The notes: generated from the sequence alone by a model not told the origin. A stretch of DNA of 64,000 bases from an uncultured Akkermansia sp. (GCA_947631275.1 CANRKR010000001.1:1-64000); one strand, 5' to 3'. Shown: positions 17,005 to 26,860, counted from the stretch's first letter. Numbers and translations: made by a program.

Positions 17005-18543
17005 TCAGCACAGGGCGCAAAAGGTGTCCTGATCTGCCGTGTCAGCAGGAATCCACTGAGCCTTGCCGGACTCAGCCAAGTGCACGAGAGCATGATAGGT
17101 ATCCTCCTCATTTGCTTGTATCTTCGCCGCAAGTTGAACGGCGGTCGTGGCATTGTGCTCAAGAGAGCCGTACACCTGCGCCAGCAGCTTGAGGAAAGCG
17201 CCGGCAGCTTTCTTGCCGGCCTGTACGCCGGGCTGGTGGTAAGCATTGATGTGCACCAGCGAGGCATAAAAACCAACGGTTCGCTCAAAGAGGGCAATGA
17301 GCGCACCAAGGCTGTACGCGTCCACCTGAGGGATAGAAATGGTGATACTGGGGCGACCGCTTTCCGCCAGCGCCTTGCGAGTACCTCTCAGAAAACCTTG
17401 CAGGTAATCCCCAGCAGTAAAACCCGGCTCCACCTCCACGATGTCACATGCGCAGCGGCGCACTTCGATAAAAGTGACGAAGAAATTGTTCAACCCATCA
17501 CGCAATTGCTGCACGTAGGCATGCTGATCCGTAGATCCTTTGTTGCCATACACCGAGATCCCCTGATTCACCACCTTTCCGTCCAAATCCAGTTCCTTTC
17601 CAATGGATTCCATGATGAGTTGTTGCAAGTATTTGGAAAAGAGCACAAGACTGTCCTTATACGGCAGCACGACCATATCTTTCTTACCATGACCATCCCC
17701 GGCAGCATACCATGCGAGCGCTAACCTCATGGCGGCATTTGAGGAAGCGTTGGGCTCTCGGGTACGGGCATCCATCTCCGCCGCGCCACGCAGCAGGGCG
17801 TCAATATCCACCCCTTGCAAAGCTGCCGGCAGCAAACCAACAACCGAGGTCTCGGAGGTACGACCGCCTACCCAATCTTCCATAGGGAAGCGAGTGATCC
17901 ATCCTTCCTCTGCCGCAACTTTGTCGAGATGCGAGTCGACGCCGGTAATCGCCACGGCGTGATGCGCAAACGAGCACCCAGCAGTTCGGAAAAAATTCTG
18001 CGCGCAGACCATTCCGTTGCGTGTCTCCGGTGTACCCCCGCTTTTGGAAATCACGACCACGAGCGTGCGTGCAACGGGGAGTCCCTCCAACACGCGCTGC
18101 ATGCCGTCAGGATCCGTATTGTCCATAAAATGCATCCGTAAACCGTGTGCTGGCAGGGCATCTGCCACGAGCTCCGGTCCTAGCGCCGATCCACCGATAC
18201 CGATGACAAGACAATCGCTGAAAGTCTCCCCACTCGGGGCGAGAACACGACCACTAAGCACATCCGAAGCAAAGGCCTTCAAACTAATGAGCGTCTCATC
18301 AATCTTTGCCTTGAGTTCAGAAGTGGGGGCCAGGGCGCTATTGCGCAGCCAATAATGCCCCACCATGCGATTTTCATCAGGATTGGAAATGGCTCCGCAT
18401 TCCAGCTCATTCATATCAACGAAAGCCTGTTTCACGGTAGGAGCAAGACGTTCCTCTAAAAGCGATGGAACTTCCATTTTTGAAAAATCCAGGGAAATCC
18501 CCATCTCACCGTAGCGCACAAGCGCATCTGCATACTTCTTCAT
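17005..18543 (-). CDS. pgi: Glucose-6-phosphate isomerase
   Basis: Cytosolic enzyme interconverting glucose-6-phosphate and fructose-6-phosphate. About 512 residues. The SIS domains carry [11 protein letters not shown] and [13 protein letters not shown] for phosphate binding; the block [18 protein letters not shown] matches the bacterial PGI signature. I start at MKKYADALV (18543). The track start at 18654 adds about 37 residues that overlap the promoter and the divergent gene. Confidence 0.95.
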   Translation of the reverse strand: MKKYADALVRYGEMGISLDFSKMEVPSLLEERLAPTVKQAFVDMNELECGAISNPDENRMVGHYWLRNSALAPTSELKAKIDETLISLKAFASDVLSGRVLAPSGETFSDCLVIGIGGSALGPELVADALPAHGLRMHFMDNTDPDGMQRVLEGLPVARTLVVVISKSGGTPETRNGMVCAQNFFRTAGCSFAHHAVAITGVDSHLDKVAAEEGWITRFPMEDWVGGRTSETSVVGLLPAALQGVDIDALLRGAAEMDARTREPNASSNAAMRLALAWYAAGDGHGKKDMVVLPYKDSLVLFSKYLQQLIMESIGKELDLDGKVVNQGISVYGNKGSTDQHAYVQQLRDGLNNFFVTFIEVRRCACDIVEVEPGFTAGDYLQGFLRGTRKALAESGRPSITISIPQVDAYSLGALIALFERTVGFYASLVHINAYHQPGVQAGKKAAGAFLKLLAQVYGSLEHNATTAVQLAAKIQANEEDTYHALVHLAESGKAQWIPADTADQDTFCALC

Positions 18544-18553
18544 AACGAGGGGC

Positions 18554-18582
18554 ATTATACGCCCGACTCCTACACCGCGCAA
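18554..18582 (-). promoter_or_regulatory. pgi promoter
   Basis: Leftward TTGCGC (18577-18582), 17-bp spacer, TATAAT (18554-18559), 10 nt before the ATG. It fixes the pgi start at 18543. A divergent promoter for the permease lies 39 bp away. Confidence 0.75.
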
Positions 18583-18620
18583 GCGATTTTCAAATTCTGA
18601 AAATAGGGTTATTTTCCGTC

Positions 18621-18649
18621 TTGAAAAGAGAAAAGGAAAAGGATAGAAT
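18621..18649 (+). promoter_or_regulatory. Promoter of the AI-2E-family permease operon
   Basis: TTGAAA (18621-18626), 17-bp spacer, TAGAAT (18644-18649), 7 nt before ATG 18657. The track start TTG 18621 is itself the -35 box, so it cannot be the start codon. Confidence 0.7.
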
Positions 18650-18656
18650 CCCACCG

Positions 18657-19775
18657 ATGCAACCGCAAGACTCAGCGCAACAACGGCTCAGGAAGAGCTC
18701 GGGATTCGCCGCCGGCGAAGGAGCTCGAGCCTTGTTAACTGCCGCAGCGGCTTTTGTTGTGCTCTTCGGGTTGAAATACACTAGCGAAATCACGATTCCG
18801 ATCGTCCTCGCCTCCTTTCTGGCCATTATTAGCTACCCCATAACGTCGGCGCTGCGCCGCTACATTCGACTCCCGCACTGGCTGGCGGTAGCATGCACGG
18901 TGATATTGGACATGGGGGTGATCTACGGGTTGATCAACCTGATCAAATTCCTGGCAGCAGATGTGAAGAGTACGCTGCAGGGAGATTTTCTGAAGCACGT
19001 CGGGGAAAAATACGACGCATTTCTGCAATGGATGGATCAACTGGGCGTTGGGGAACATGCGCGCACTTTGTTGGATTCGCCACTGACTCTGATCAACCCC
19101 CAACAACTTATCTCCTTCTCCCAGTCCCTCACCGGGCGTGTGCTTTCTTTCATGTCGATCGCCACGCTCGTGCTCATTCTCATGACCTTCATCCTCGGCG
19201 AAGCTCCTCTCTTTCGCCGTAATTTTGAGCGCCTGCCAAACAGCATCCAAGGCAAAGGCAAGGTCATTGATGCTTTGCGCGGCATGCAAAAATATCTTAT
19301 CATCAAAACCCTGGCAAGCGTGAGCACCGGACTGCTGGCATGGTGGCTCTGCCATGCCATGCAGGTGCCTTTTGCCTTCCTCTGGGGCTTTGTGGCATGT
19401 GTGCTCAACTACATCCCGACCATCGGGTCTATCGTGGCCGCAGTGCCACCCATCCTGCTGGCATTGGTGCTGAAGGATTGGGGTGGCATGTTGATTGTGG
19501 CAGGGGGATATCTGGCGATTAACTTCGCTATCGGCAACGGCATTGAACCCCTCTTCCTCGGCAAACAATTTGGGATAGCGACGACAGTGGTGCTCTTCTC
19601 GGTACTCATCTGGGGCTGGGTGTGGGGACCTATCGGCATGCTGCTGGCGGTTCCCCTCACCGTGCTCACGAAGCTTGCCCTGGAAAATTCCGTGGATCTC
19701 TACTGGGTGGCCACCTTTGTCGATGACAACCCCGGAAACTCCTCTCCCCCCTCTTCAAAAATATCGAACAATTGA
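18657..19775 (+). CDS. AI-2E/PerM-family membrane permease
   Basis: A 372-residue polytopic inner-membrane protein of the UPF0118/AI-2E exporter family. Two early hydrophobic helices are followed by a soluble amphipathic middle (around 100-170) and a C-terminal bundle with the family-like segment [15 protein letters not shown]. Substrates vary in the family and cannot be set here. It is first gene of an operon with lysA (4-nt gap) and the dCMP deaminase gene. Confidence 0.85.
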   Translation: MQPQDSAQQRLRKSSGFAAGEGARALLTAAAAFVVLFGLKYTSEITIPIVLASFLAIISYPITSALRRYIRLPHWLAVACTVILDMGVIYGLINLIKFLAADVKSTLQGDFLKHVGEKYDAFLQWMDQLGVGEHARTLLDSPLTLINPQQLISFSQSLTGRVLSFMSIATLVLILMTFILGEAPLFRRNFERLPNSIQGKGKVIDALRGMQKYLIIKTLASVSTGLLAWWLCHAMQVPFAFLWGFVACVLNYIPTIGSIVAAVPPILLALVLKDWGGMLIVAGGYLAINFAIGNGIEPLFLGKQFGIATTVVLFSVLIWGWVWGPIGMLLAVPLTVLTKLALENSVDLYWVATFVDDNPGNSSPPSSKISNN

Positions 19776-19779
19776 GCCT

Positions 19780-21069
19780 ATGCATCGCTTCGCCTACCGA
19801 AACGGATCCCTCCATTGCGAACAAGTCGACCTGCAGGAAATCGCCGCTGCCTACGGCACGCCGACGTTCGTGTACAGCAAAAACACTATCCTCTCTGATC
19901 TTGAAGAGCTGCAACTCGCCTTCGCCCCCATTGATGCTCACGTTGCGTTCGCCGTAAAAGCTTGCAGCAACGGCGCCATCTTGAAACTCATGGCTCAGCG
20001 AGGGGTGGGCTTCGACATTGTCTCCGGGGGCGAGCTCTGGCGCGTCATTCGCGCCGGTGGAGACCCGGCGCTGTGCACCTACGCGGGTGTAGGCAAAAGC
20101 GAAGCAGAAATTCGCTATGCCCTTTCTTCGGGCATCTATTGTTTTATTTGCGAAAGCGAGGGTGAGTTACTGACAATCGACCGCCTCGCTGCCGAGATGG
20201 GCAACGTGGCCCCGGTAGCTGTGCGAGTGAATCCGAATGTAGATGCTCACACGCACAAGTATATCACTACAGGCACCCAGGAAAACAAGTTCGGTGTGGA
20301 TGCCTCACGCATTGAGATGCTGTATGCCGCCGTGGCTAAGGAGATGCCTCACCTGAAATTACGCGGAATACAGATGCACATCGGCTCGCAGATCACCGAG
20401 ACCGAACCCTTCGTGCAAGCGGTGAAAAAACTCACCCCCCTGGTGAAAAAGCTCAAGGCGGACTACGGCATTGAATTCTGGAGTATCGGTGGTGGCGTGG
20501 GAATCGTCTACGATGGCTGTCTGGCATCCGGCTCGCCGGAGTGGTGGGAGAAACACCCCGGACAGATCACGCTTAAGAGCTACGCAGAAGTTCTCATCCC
20601 CTTGCTCAAACCATTGGGATTGCGTATCCTTCTGGAGCCGGGACGTCGTCTGACAGGTAACGCTGCCGTGATGCTCACTCGCTGCCTCTATGAGAAAAAA
20701 GGTGAGAAAAAAATCTTCAAAATCATCGATGCAGGCATGAACGACATCATCCGTCCGGCTCTCTACGAAGGGCACCACGAGATATGGCCCGTGCGAGAGC
20801 ATGTGGAGGGGACCTCCGTGGTGGCGGATGTCGTTGGTCCCATCTGCGAATCCGGCGACTTTCAGGCTCAGAACCGTAATTTGCCGGATGTGCAACCCGG
20901 CGAACTCCTCGCCGAAATGAGCGCAGGTGCCTACGGCTTTTCCATGTCTTCCACTTACAATTCACGTCCGCTTGCAGCAGAGGTTCTGGTGGACGGCGCG
21001 CGGGCACAGCTTATCCGCCGTCGCCAGACTCTGGCGGAGTTGGTTGAAGACGAAATTCTCCCGGAATAA
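19780..21069 (+). CDS. lysA: Diaminopimelate decarboxylase
   Basis: PLP enzyme making L-lysine from meso-diaminopimelate. 429 residues. The PLP lysine is in AFAVKAC near residue 50; HIGSQITE, the Gly-rich SIGGGVGI, LLEPGRRL, CESGD (the active-site Cys motif from the partner subunit) and AYGFSMSSTYNSRP are all present. I start at MHRFAYRNG (19780), 4 nt after the permease stop; the 35 upstream track residues overlap the permease gene. Confidence 0.95.
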   Translation: MHRFAYRNGSLHCEQVDLQEIAAAYGTPTFVYSKNTILSDLEELQLAFAPIDAHVAFAVKACSNGAILKLMAQRGVGFDIVSGGELWRVIRAGGDPALCTYAGVGKSEAEIRYALSSGIYCFICESEGELLTIDRLAAEMGNVAPVAVRVNPNVDAHTHKYITTGTQENKFGVDASRIEMLYAAVAKEMPHLKLRGIQMHIGSQITETEPFVQAVKKLTPLVKKLKADYGIEFWSIGGGVGIVYDGCLASGSPEWWEKHPGQITLKSYAEVLIPLLKPLGLRILLEPGRRLTGNAAVMLTRCLYEKKGEKKIFKIIDAGMNDIIRPALYEGHHEIWPVREHVEGTSVVADVVGPICESGDFQAQNRNLPDVQPGELLAEMSAGAYGFSMSSTYNSRPLAAEVLVDGARAQLIRRRQTLAELVEDEILPE

Positions 21070-21092
21070 TTTCTACCCCACCCCCACGACAA

Positions 21093-21554
21093 ATGGCACG
21101 ACTCACGATACCGCAGTATGTGATGTCGCTGGCGCATGTGGCTGCCCTGCGTTCCGAAGATCCGTATCGCAAGGTGGGTGCTGCCGCATTGGATGCTGAT
21201 AATCGCGTTATCGGAACGGCATACAATGGCCTCTTCCCAAAATTCACCGCCCCTCCCGGATTCTGGGATTCCCGCGATGAACGGCAGAAGTACATGCTCC
21301 ACGCCGAAATCAATCTATGCAGTCTCTTCAAACGAGGAGAGGCGCGCATCGTCGCCTGCACCACCATGCCCTGCACCTCGTGCATGCAGGCGCTCTGCGC
21401 ACACGGGGTCAGGACGATTTACTACGGTCTGGATTACAAAAAATCGGAGGCTCCGGCCATTGCGAAAATGTATAGGGTAGAGCTCATCCAGGTGCCGGAG
21501 TATCCGCTTTCAGACATTCCCCTGCGCCTGATCGAAAATAACGAGTGCTGCTGA
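21093..21554 (+). CDS. Deoxycytidylate deaminase-family protein (ComEB-like)
   Basis: A 153-residue zinc deaminase. Zinc ligands are the His of HAEINLC with its catalytic Glu and the two Cys of PCTSC. The N-terminal segment RSEDPYRKVGAAALD matches the dCMP deaminase style. The likely reaction is dCMP to dUMP for dTTP synthesis. It lies 23 nt after lysA and is probably cotranscribed. Other cytidine-type substrates are possible. Confidence 0.85.
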   Translation: MARLTIPQYVMSLAHVAALRSEDPYRKVGAAALDADNRVIGTAYNGLFPKFTAPPGFWDSRDERQKYMLHAEINLCSLFKRGEARIVACTTMPCTSCMQALCAHGVRTIYYGLDYKKSEAPAIAKMYRVELIQVPEYPLSDIPLRLIENNECC

Positions 21555-21633
21555 TTTTCCTTTCCTCCATTTTCCCCGGGTTCTGTCTCCCCGGGTGCGC
21601 GTTATTTAGCGCATTTTGCCTCTTTTGCGAAGC

Positions 21634-21661
21634 TTTACAAACGAGAGAGATGTGGTATACT
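21634..21661 (+). promoter_or_regulatory. argF promoter
   Basis: TTTACA (21634-21639), 16-bp spacer, TATACT (21656-21661), 11 nt before ATG 21673. It excludes the track start at 21616. A weak 5-bp hairpin followed by TTTT just upstream (about 21596-21620) could end the preceding operon. Confidence 0.65.
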
Positions 21662-21672
21662 TTGTGCTTCCC

Positions 21673-22581
21673 ATGAAGAACCTATTATCTATTGAATCCC
21701 TGAGCGGAGAGGAAATTGCAGAACTGTTGGAGCTGGGGCACCAGCTTAAGGCCCTGCGTGGGGAACCCCAGAAACAACCGCTGTCGGGGCAGAGCTGGGG
21801 ACTTATCTTTTCCAAATCGTCCACGCGCACGCGCGTCTCGTTTGAGGTGGGCATCGGCGAATTGGGAGGACATACCCTGTTTTTATCTACTCGGGATATG
21901 CAGCTGGGACGGGGTGAGCCAATCAAGGATACGGCCCGCGTCCTGGGTCGTATGCTGCACGGAGCAGTGATACGCACGTATGCGCAGCAGGATGTAGAAG
22001 ACTTTGCGACCTATTCCGAAATACCGACGATCAATGCGCTGACGGATCAGGAACATCCATGCCAGATCCTGGCGGACCTGCTGACACTGGAGGAAATCTA
22101 CGGACGCGGAGCCTGGAAGAACATGAAAATTGCCTTCCTGGGCGACGTAGATAACAATATGGGACGCTCATGGATGTGGGCAGCGAAAAAGCTGGGCTTC
22201 AACTTAGCCCTGGCTGGCCCGCAGCAAGCGCTGCCCAATCAGAAAATCCTTGCAAAACTTGATGCCCCGAACATCACTTGCACCACCGACGCCGTAGAAG
22301 CTGTGCGTTGCGCAACAGTCATTAATACCGACACGTGGATATCCATGGGACAGGAAGACCAAAAAGGCTCCAAGGAGAGAGCTTTTTTCCCTTACCAAGT
22401 GAATCGTGAGCTGCTTAGCGTGGCAGAGCCGGGACATAGTGTATTCCACTGCCTGCCCGCCTACCGCGGCTACGAAATTACCGAGGACGTGCTTGAGGCT
22501 CACGCCTCAGCCATCTTCCGCGAAGCTGAGAACCGGTTGCACGCGCAAAAAGCCGTCCTTTCCATCCTCTCGCGCTCATGA
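21673..22581 (+). CDS. argF: Ornithine carbamoyltransferase
   Basis: Arginine pathway enzyme joining carbamoyl phosphate and ornithine to give citrulline. 302 residues. The carbamoyl-phosphate loop SSTRTR, the NALTDQEHPCQ block (HPxQ) and HCLPAYRG (catalytic Cys) are present. The ornithine-binding region has DTWISMGQE, close to the usual SMG motif, which favours ornithine over aspartate or other amines. The stop overlaps the next start (ATGA). Confidence 0.9.
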   Translation: MKNLLSIESLSGEEIAELLELGHQLKALRGEPQKQPLSGQSWGLIFSKSSTRTRVSFEVGIGELGGHTLFLSTRDMQLGRGEPIKDTARVLGRMLHGAVIRTYAQQDVEDFATYSEIPTINALTDQEHPCQILADLLTLEEIYGRGAWKNMKIAFLGDVDNNMGRSWMWAAKKLGFNLALAGPQQALPNQKILAKLDAPNITCTTDAVEAVRCATVINTDTWISMGQEDQKGSKERAFFPYQVNRELLSVAEPGHSVFHCLPAYRGYEITEDVLEAHASAIFREAENRLHAQKAVLSILSRS

Positions 22582-23015
22582 ATTACGACCGACGCATCAA
22601 GGAATTGCTGGACGAGTTCGCCGTCTTTGATGATTGGACGGAACGCTACGAGTACATCATCTCGTTGGGCAGACAGCTCCCTCCGTTGCCGGATCAATAC
22701 CGGAAGGATGAAAACCTCATACGCGGCTGCCAGAGCCGAGTGTGGGTGGGAACCGAGCTGCGGGAAGGACGCTTCATCATCCACGCCGACAGCGACTCCC
22801 TCATTACCAAAGGGCTTATTGCCATCTTCATTCGCCTGCTCTCCGGTCTCACCCGGGAGGAAGTACTCCATGCCGATTTGCAACTTCTCAACACCTCTGG
22901 TCTGAAGGAACATCTGGCCAGTACACGCGCCAACGCCCTCACCACGATGGCAGAAACCATCCGGCAAAAAGCCGAAGCCGGCGCAAGTGAGGAAGGTTTG
23001 GAAGCGAAAAGCTAG
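22578..23015 (+). CDS. SufE-family sulfur acceptor protein
   Basis: A 145-residue SufE-like protein that accepts persulfide sulfur from a SufS-type cysteine desulfurase for Fe-S cluster assembly. The acceptor Cys lies in LIRGCQSRVWV near residue 51, the family hallmark. The start overlaps the argF stop by 4 nt, so expression is coupled to argF; no suf genes are in view. Confidence 0.9.
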   Translation: MNYDRRIKELLDEFAVFDDWTERYEYIISLGRQLPPLPDQYRKDENLIRGCQSRVWVGTELREGRFIIHADSDSLITKGLIAIFIRLLSGLTREEVLHADLQLLNTSGLKEHLASTRANALTTMAETIRQKAEAGASEEGLEAKS

Positions 23016-23037
23016 CCTGATCACCCCTCCCGGAATC

Positions 23038-23931
23038 ATGAAGGCAGAACTCGACAGGATGCAAGGGGAAAAAGCAGGGAAACTGGGACAGGGGACAAAT
23101 GCATACCGCCTGCTGGCTGAGGACACATTATGTCGCGGTGTAGCAATTGATTCTCTCGCCGGCCGCTTTCTTGTTTCACTCCGCAACGCAGAACTGCCGG
23201 AAGAAATTGAAGAATGGTTACGCGCACGGGAGGAAGATATTTTCATTAAGCGACTCGAAAAAGGAGAAAAGCATCCTCCTCGACCACTTCGCAACCCGAA
23301 ACTGCCATTGAAATTTAACATTTGTGAGAATGGCGTGCGCTTCATGATGGATATGGAATCCGGCTACTCCCAGGGAATTTTCATCGATCAGCGCGACAAC
23401 CGTCTTGAACTGCGACGAAAATGCCGACGAGGCATGACTGTACTGAACCTTTTTGCCTACACCGGCGCTTTCTCTGTATGCGCAGCGCTGGGAGGAGCCA
23501 CAACAACCACGCTGGACCTGGCAGCAAGCTGCCTGACCCGTTGTAAGGAGAACATGCAGATGAACGACCTCGACCCGGTCGCGCATTATTTTTGCCGCGG
23601 AGACGCCATGCACTGGCTGCGCCGCTTCGCTCGACAGGGACGCCGCTTCGACTGCATCGTGTTAGATCCTCCGACTTTCTCGCGCGACTCAAGTACCGGA
23701 ACCATCTGGCGGGCAGAACACAACTACTCGGAACTCGTAGCTCTCGCTGTGCGCTGTCTATCTCCCGGCGGCACCATGCTCTGCACCACCAATAGTCGGC
23801 GCCTGTCCCCGGGAGCTTTCCACGCCGTCGTAACCGCTGGCGTCGGTTCTGCCGCCACCCTGCGCAGTGTTCCCATGCCCTTCGACTTCTCCCCGGAAGA
23901 CTACCTTAAATCCATCTGGGTAACAATTTAA
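23038..23931 (+). CDS. RlmI-like class I SAM-dependent rRNA methyltransferase
   Basis: About 297 residues. The Rossmann methyltransferase core has LNLFAYTGAFSV (SAM loop) and catalytic LDPPTF (motif IV), typical of the RlmI/RlmK group that methylates cytosine or guanine in 23S rRNA. It is shorter than RlmI and lacks an evident N-terminal PUA domain. I chose ATG 23038, 22 nt after the sufE-like stop, over GTG 22987, which overlaps that gene. The exact base modified is unknown. Confidence 0.8.
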   Translation: MKAELDRMQGEKAGKLGQGTNAYRLLAEDTLCRGVAIDSLAGRFLVSLRNAELPEEIEEWLRAREEDIFIKRLEKGEKHPPRPLRNPKLPLKFNICENGVRFMMDMESGYSQGIFIDQRDNRLELRRKCRRGMTVLNLFAYTGAFSVCAALGGATTTTLDLAASCLTRCKENMQMNDLDPVAHYFCRGDAMHWLRRFARQGRRFDCIVLDPPTFSRDSSTGTIWRAEHNYSELVALAVRCLSPGGTMLCTTNSRRLSPGAFHAVVTAGVGSAATLRSVPMPFDFSPEDYLKSIWVTI

Positions 23932-23945
23932 AAATCAACATAATA

Positions 23946-24257
23946 ATGACAAGAGAAGAATATGCCCTCTCCATCTTTCGCCAACCTCCGCGCCACCTTA
24001 ATTGCGCTCAAACTGTCTGCGCTGCTATGGGACGGGAAGATCTTGTGGATGCCATGAAGAACTGCAATGTTGGAAAAGCGCCTGGCGGAACCTGTGGCGC
24101 GCTCTACGCGGCTATCACGATCTCTCCGGACCGCAAAGAAACTCTGTGCTCCGCGTTTTCGGAAACACTCGGCGCCACCACTTGCATGCAACTCAAAGCC
24201 ACCCACGGCGTGCCGTGTCCGCGCTGTGTGGCTACAGCTATTCGTGCGCTCTGCTGA
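23946..24257 (+). CDS. Small Cys-rich C_GCAxxG_C_C-like redox protein
   Basis: A 103-residue protein whose pattern NCAQTV, GGTCGALYA and later CMQL/PCPRC resembles the C_GCAxxG_C_C family of putative redox or metal-binding proteins. It has about nine cysteines and no signal peptide. It is 14 nt after the methyltransferase gene, probably the same transcript. Function is not established for the family. Confidence 0.65.
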   Translation: MTREEYALSIFRQPPRHLNCAQTVCAAMGREDLVDAMKNCNVGKAPGGTCGALYAAITISPDRKETLCSAFSETLGATTCMQLKATHGVPCPRCVATAIRALC

Positions 24258-24282
24258 ATATTCGACACCCTCCCATCCGCCT

Positions 24283-24819
24283 ATGGAGAAAGCATCTCGC
24301 ATCGAAGTTATTTTTTACGGCACGGAGCCAACAGGGGTACGCGCGGAAGAACAAAGACACTCTATCTGTGCATCCGGGCGTATCTTCACCGGACAGCTGC
24401 GCCTGCGAGAAATGGGGAGTGACCGGCTGCTTCTGGAGTTCGGAGTGCAGACCGGAGGTTGGATGAGTCGGCAAAGCCCCTTTGCCGAGCGCGGTAATTA
24501 TCCGCCGGACACCGGTTGGGGAAACTATGCACCGGAGGATTACCCGGACACCGCCTTCCCGGCTCTGTCGGAGGAAACAACACTCTGCACGAAGCGAACG
24601 GGAAAATTGCGTGGGTTTCGTGTACCGGATCCACCGGGCACGGGGCGCACATGCCTCATGCTGCATTTCGCGGAGAGAAAAGGGTCGGAGGGCTGCCTCT
24701 CCACCCGGGATGCAGCGGCGTGGAACGCCTTTTGCACGGAAATGGAACGGCTGCACGATGCTGGTATCGCGTCTGTACCCCTGAGGGTTATATACAGCGG
24801 AGAAAAACCGAACAGTTAA
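24283..24819 (+). CDS. Hypothetical protein
   Basis: A 178-residue soluble protein beginning MEKASRIEV, 25 nt after the preceding gene. The track ORF starts at 24067, but that part overlaps the Cys-rich gene in another frame. No signal peptide, membrane segment or recognisable domain; Gly/Trp/Tyr/Pro-rich in the middle. It could be a lineage-specific operon member. Confidence 0.5.
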   Translation: MEKASRIEVIFYGTEPTGVRAEEQRHSICASGRIFTGQLRLREMGSDRLLLEFGVQTGGWMSRQSPFAERGNYPPDTGWGNYAPEDYPDTAFPALSEETTLCTKRTGKLRGFRVPDPPGTGRTCLMLHFAERKGSEGCLSTRDAAAWNAFCTEMERLHDAGIASVPLRVIYSGEKPNS

Positions 24820-24898
24820 AAACAGACACATTACGGGATTGCTACATCGTAATTGAGACAAGTATAGCTTCTTTTCAACGAGAAGGGACAGAATTCAT

Positions 24899-24927
24899 TT
24901 GCTTTTCGTCACGTAGTCAGGTAGAAT
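24899..24927 (+). promoter_or_regulatory. parB promoter
   Basis: TTGCTT (24899-24904), 17-bp spacer, TAGAAT (24922-24927), 6 nt before ATG 24934, again predicting a leaderless mRNA. Confidence 0.75.
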
Positions 24928-24933
24928 GCGCCC

Positions 24934-25815
24934 ATGGCACGCCGAGTAATAGGAACCGGACTCAACGCACTGCTTCAGAAAAACACAACGACCGCAATGG
25001 CGGCTGACGACAAGAGGATCATTCTTGCCGGTGTGGCAGACATTCACTCCTCTCCCTTCCAACCTCGGCGCATCTTCAAGCAAGAACAGATCGACGAACT
25101 CGCTGCTTCTATCCGTGAGCGCGGTTTGGTTCAGCCCCTCGTAGTTCGCCGTGTAAATGGGCACTTTGAGCTTATTGCCGGGGAGCGACGCCTGCGAGCT
25201 GTCGCCGCTTTAGGACATAAAGAGGTGAAAGTGGTTGTGATGGAAGCTACCGACCAGGAGGTCGCAGAGATCACCCTCATTGAAAACTTGCAACGCGAGG
25301 ATCTTTCCCCATTGGAGGAAGCCGAGCAATATCGCCTGCTCAAAACCCGTTTTCACATGAAGCAGGAAATTATCGCTCAGCACGTGGGAAAATCCCGCGC
25401 TGTGGTAGCCAACACCATGCGCTTGCTGGATCTTTGTCCGGACGTACGCGAGCTGCTGGAGGCAGAAAAGATCACAGTTGGACATGCGAAAGTACTGCTG
25501 CAGCTGCACAACGAAAGGCAACAAAAAGCCGCGGCCGACCGCGTGGTGCAACGATCAATGACGGTGCGTCAGACTGAAAAACACGTTCGGGACTTACTGG
25601 CAGCCCCACAGGAGGAGCCTCAGGATCAGGCCGAGGTCAGAGAGAGAGCAGAAGCGCCGTACGGGAATATCTGCCGAGAGCTCTCCAGGAGCCTCTCTGC
25701 GCGCGTCGAAATCGTCCCGAAAGGAAAGTGCAGCGGCGTTATTGAGATATCCTTTGCAGGGCAGAATGAGCTCATTCGTCTACTTGAAATTTTCGGTATC
25801 ACCGCCCGTCCATGA
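24934..25815 (+). CDS. parB: ParB/Spo0J chromosome partitioning protein
   Basis: A 293-residue CTP-dependent DNA clamp that loads at parS and helps segregate the origin. The N-terminal CTPase domain has AGERRLRA and the TLIENLQREDLSPLEEAE block; the central helix-turn-helix lies around MKQEIIAQHVGKSRAVV; the C-terminal dimer region follows a charged linker. No parA is next to it, which differs from the usual parAB pair; parA may lie elsewhere. No parS-like 16-mer was noticed here. Confidence 0.95.
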   Translation: MARRVIGTGLNALLQKNTTTAMAADDKRIILAGVADIHSSPFQPRRIFKQEQIDELAASIRERGLVQPLVVRRVNGHFELIAGERRLRAVAALGHKEVKVVVMEATDQEVAEITLIENLQREDLSPLEEAEQYRLLKTRFHMKQEIIAQHVGKSRAVVANTMRLLDLCPDVRELLEAEKITVGHAKVLLQLHNERQQKAAADRVVQRSMTVRQTEKHVRDLLAAPQEEPQDQAEVRERAEAPYGNICRELSRSLSARVEIVPKGKCSGVIEISFAGQNELIRLLEIFGITARP

Positions 25816-26759
25816 GTCGGATTGGTCAGTGGTTTTCAATTCCTGCGATGGTGGCGTGTTGCGTGCTGCTCTCCTGCGAACGAGACGAAACTCCGATTGT
25901 TGCTGAACCATCGCAACTTCCGTCCTCTGAGAAGCAAGAACCTCTTCATACGGAGGATTTTTCAGCTGTTCGAGCCTACGAACACTGCGCGGCTCTCTGT
26001 GCGCTCGGTCCACGTCCCACCGGTTCCGACGCCTACCGAAAACAGGTGGAAATGATCAACTCACAGCTCACTGCAATCGGCTGGCATGTGCAGTCGATTA
26101 TTTTTTCACCTCCCTCTCTCCCCCGGCAGCGCATGCAGAATCTTTGCGCCACCTTCGGAGAAGCAAATACCCCACGTGAACTCGTCCTCAGTTGCCACAT
26201 CGACACAAAAGGAAGTGGAGAGAATGCTATTCTCGGTGCGGATGACGGCGCCAGTGGCGCCGCTGTACTCCTGGAACTGGCACGAGTGCTCACTCTGCAA
26301 CCGGATCTCGCCCGACGTATCGAGCTCGTCTTCTTTGACGGAGAAGAATCTTTCGGGCCCCACATCACGCCGCAGGATGGACTTTTCGGTTCACGCCACG
26401 AAGTGCAGCGCCGCATAGGATGTCTCCCTCGCTACCTCATCAATCTCGATATGGTTGGAGGGGCCGGTAAAACTATCGCCGTACCATTGCTGGATACCAC
26501 AGAAGACATGATGGAGCAGTACCTGAATGCTCTTCATACCCTGGGACTTCCTGAGACTCGTTGGACAATTCTCCCCGGAAGCATGCTGGATGACCATCGC
26601 CCTTTTGCTGAAGCAGGCGTACACACCCTGAATCTCATCGCCTCATTCTGCCGCTCTACCTGGTGGCACACGAAAGCAGATAACATGGATCGCATCAGCC
26701 ATGAATCCCTCGGTGAGACCGGTCGTATGGTTCTGCAGCTTTTGCGCCAAATCCTGTAG
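25812..26759 (+). CDS. M28-family lipoprotein (peptidase or glutaminyl cyclase-like)
   Basis: A 315-residue zinc-hydrolase fold protein with a lipobox (VLLSC), so probably envelope-anchored. Zinc ligands are visible as CHID, GADDGASG, FDGEE, NLDMVGG and WHTKADN. The arrangement with GVHTLNLI followed by WWHT resembles glutaminyl-peptide cyclotransferases as much as aminopeptidases, so the reaction is either N-terminal pyroglutamate formation or aminopeptidase cleavage. The start overlaps the parB stop by 4 nt. Confidence 0.8.
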   Translation: MSRIGQWFSIPAMVACCVLLSCERDETPIVAEPSQLPSSEKQEPLHTEDFSAVRAYEHCAALCALGPRPTGSDAYRKQVEMINSQLTAIGWHVQSIIFSPPSLPRQRMQNLCATFGEANTPRELVLSCHIDTKGSGENAILGADDGASGAAVLLELARVLTLQPDLARRIELVFFDGEESFGPHITPQDGLFGSRHEVQRRIGCLPRYLINLDMVGGAGKTIAVPLLDTTEDMMEQYLNALHTLGLPETRWTILPGSMLDDHRPFAEAGVHTLNLIASFCRSTWWHTKADNMDRISHESLGETGRMVLQLLRQIL

Positions 26760-26860
26760 CGTCGCTCCCTGTCGGACAAAGTGGCTCGATCGTTATCCTC
26801 CTCCCTCCTACAGGTCGTAAACTTTCTCTCCGACAGAAAGGGGGATACCTGAAATAGGTA

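Noticed and set aside
16618-17724. 368-aa antisense ORF across the rhodanese gene and pgi
   Set aside because: Shadow ORF opposite conserved coding sequence.
18544-18654. 37-residue extension of pgi
   Set aside because: It covers the pgi promoter and the divergent permease promoter and start.
21570-21620. Terminator made of two CCCCGGG copies plus a TGCGC/GCGCA hairpin
   Set aside because: Stems are only 5-7 bp and the first has no T-run; too weak to annotate as a separate terminator.
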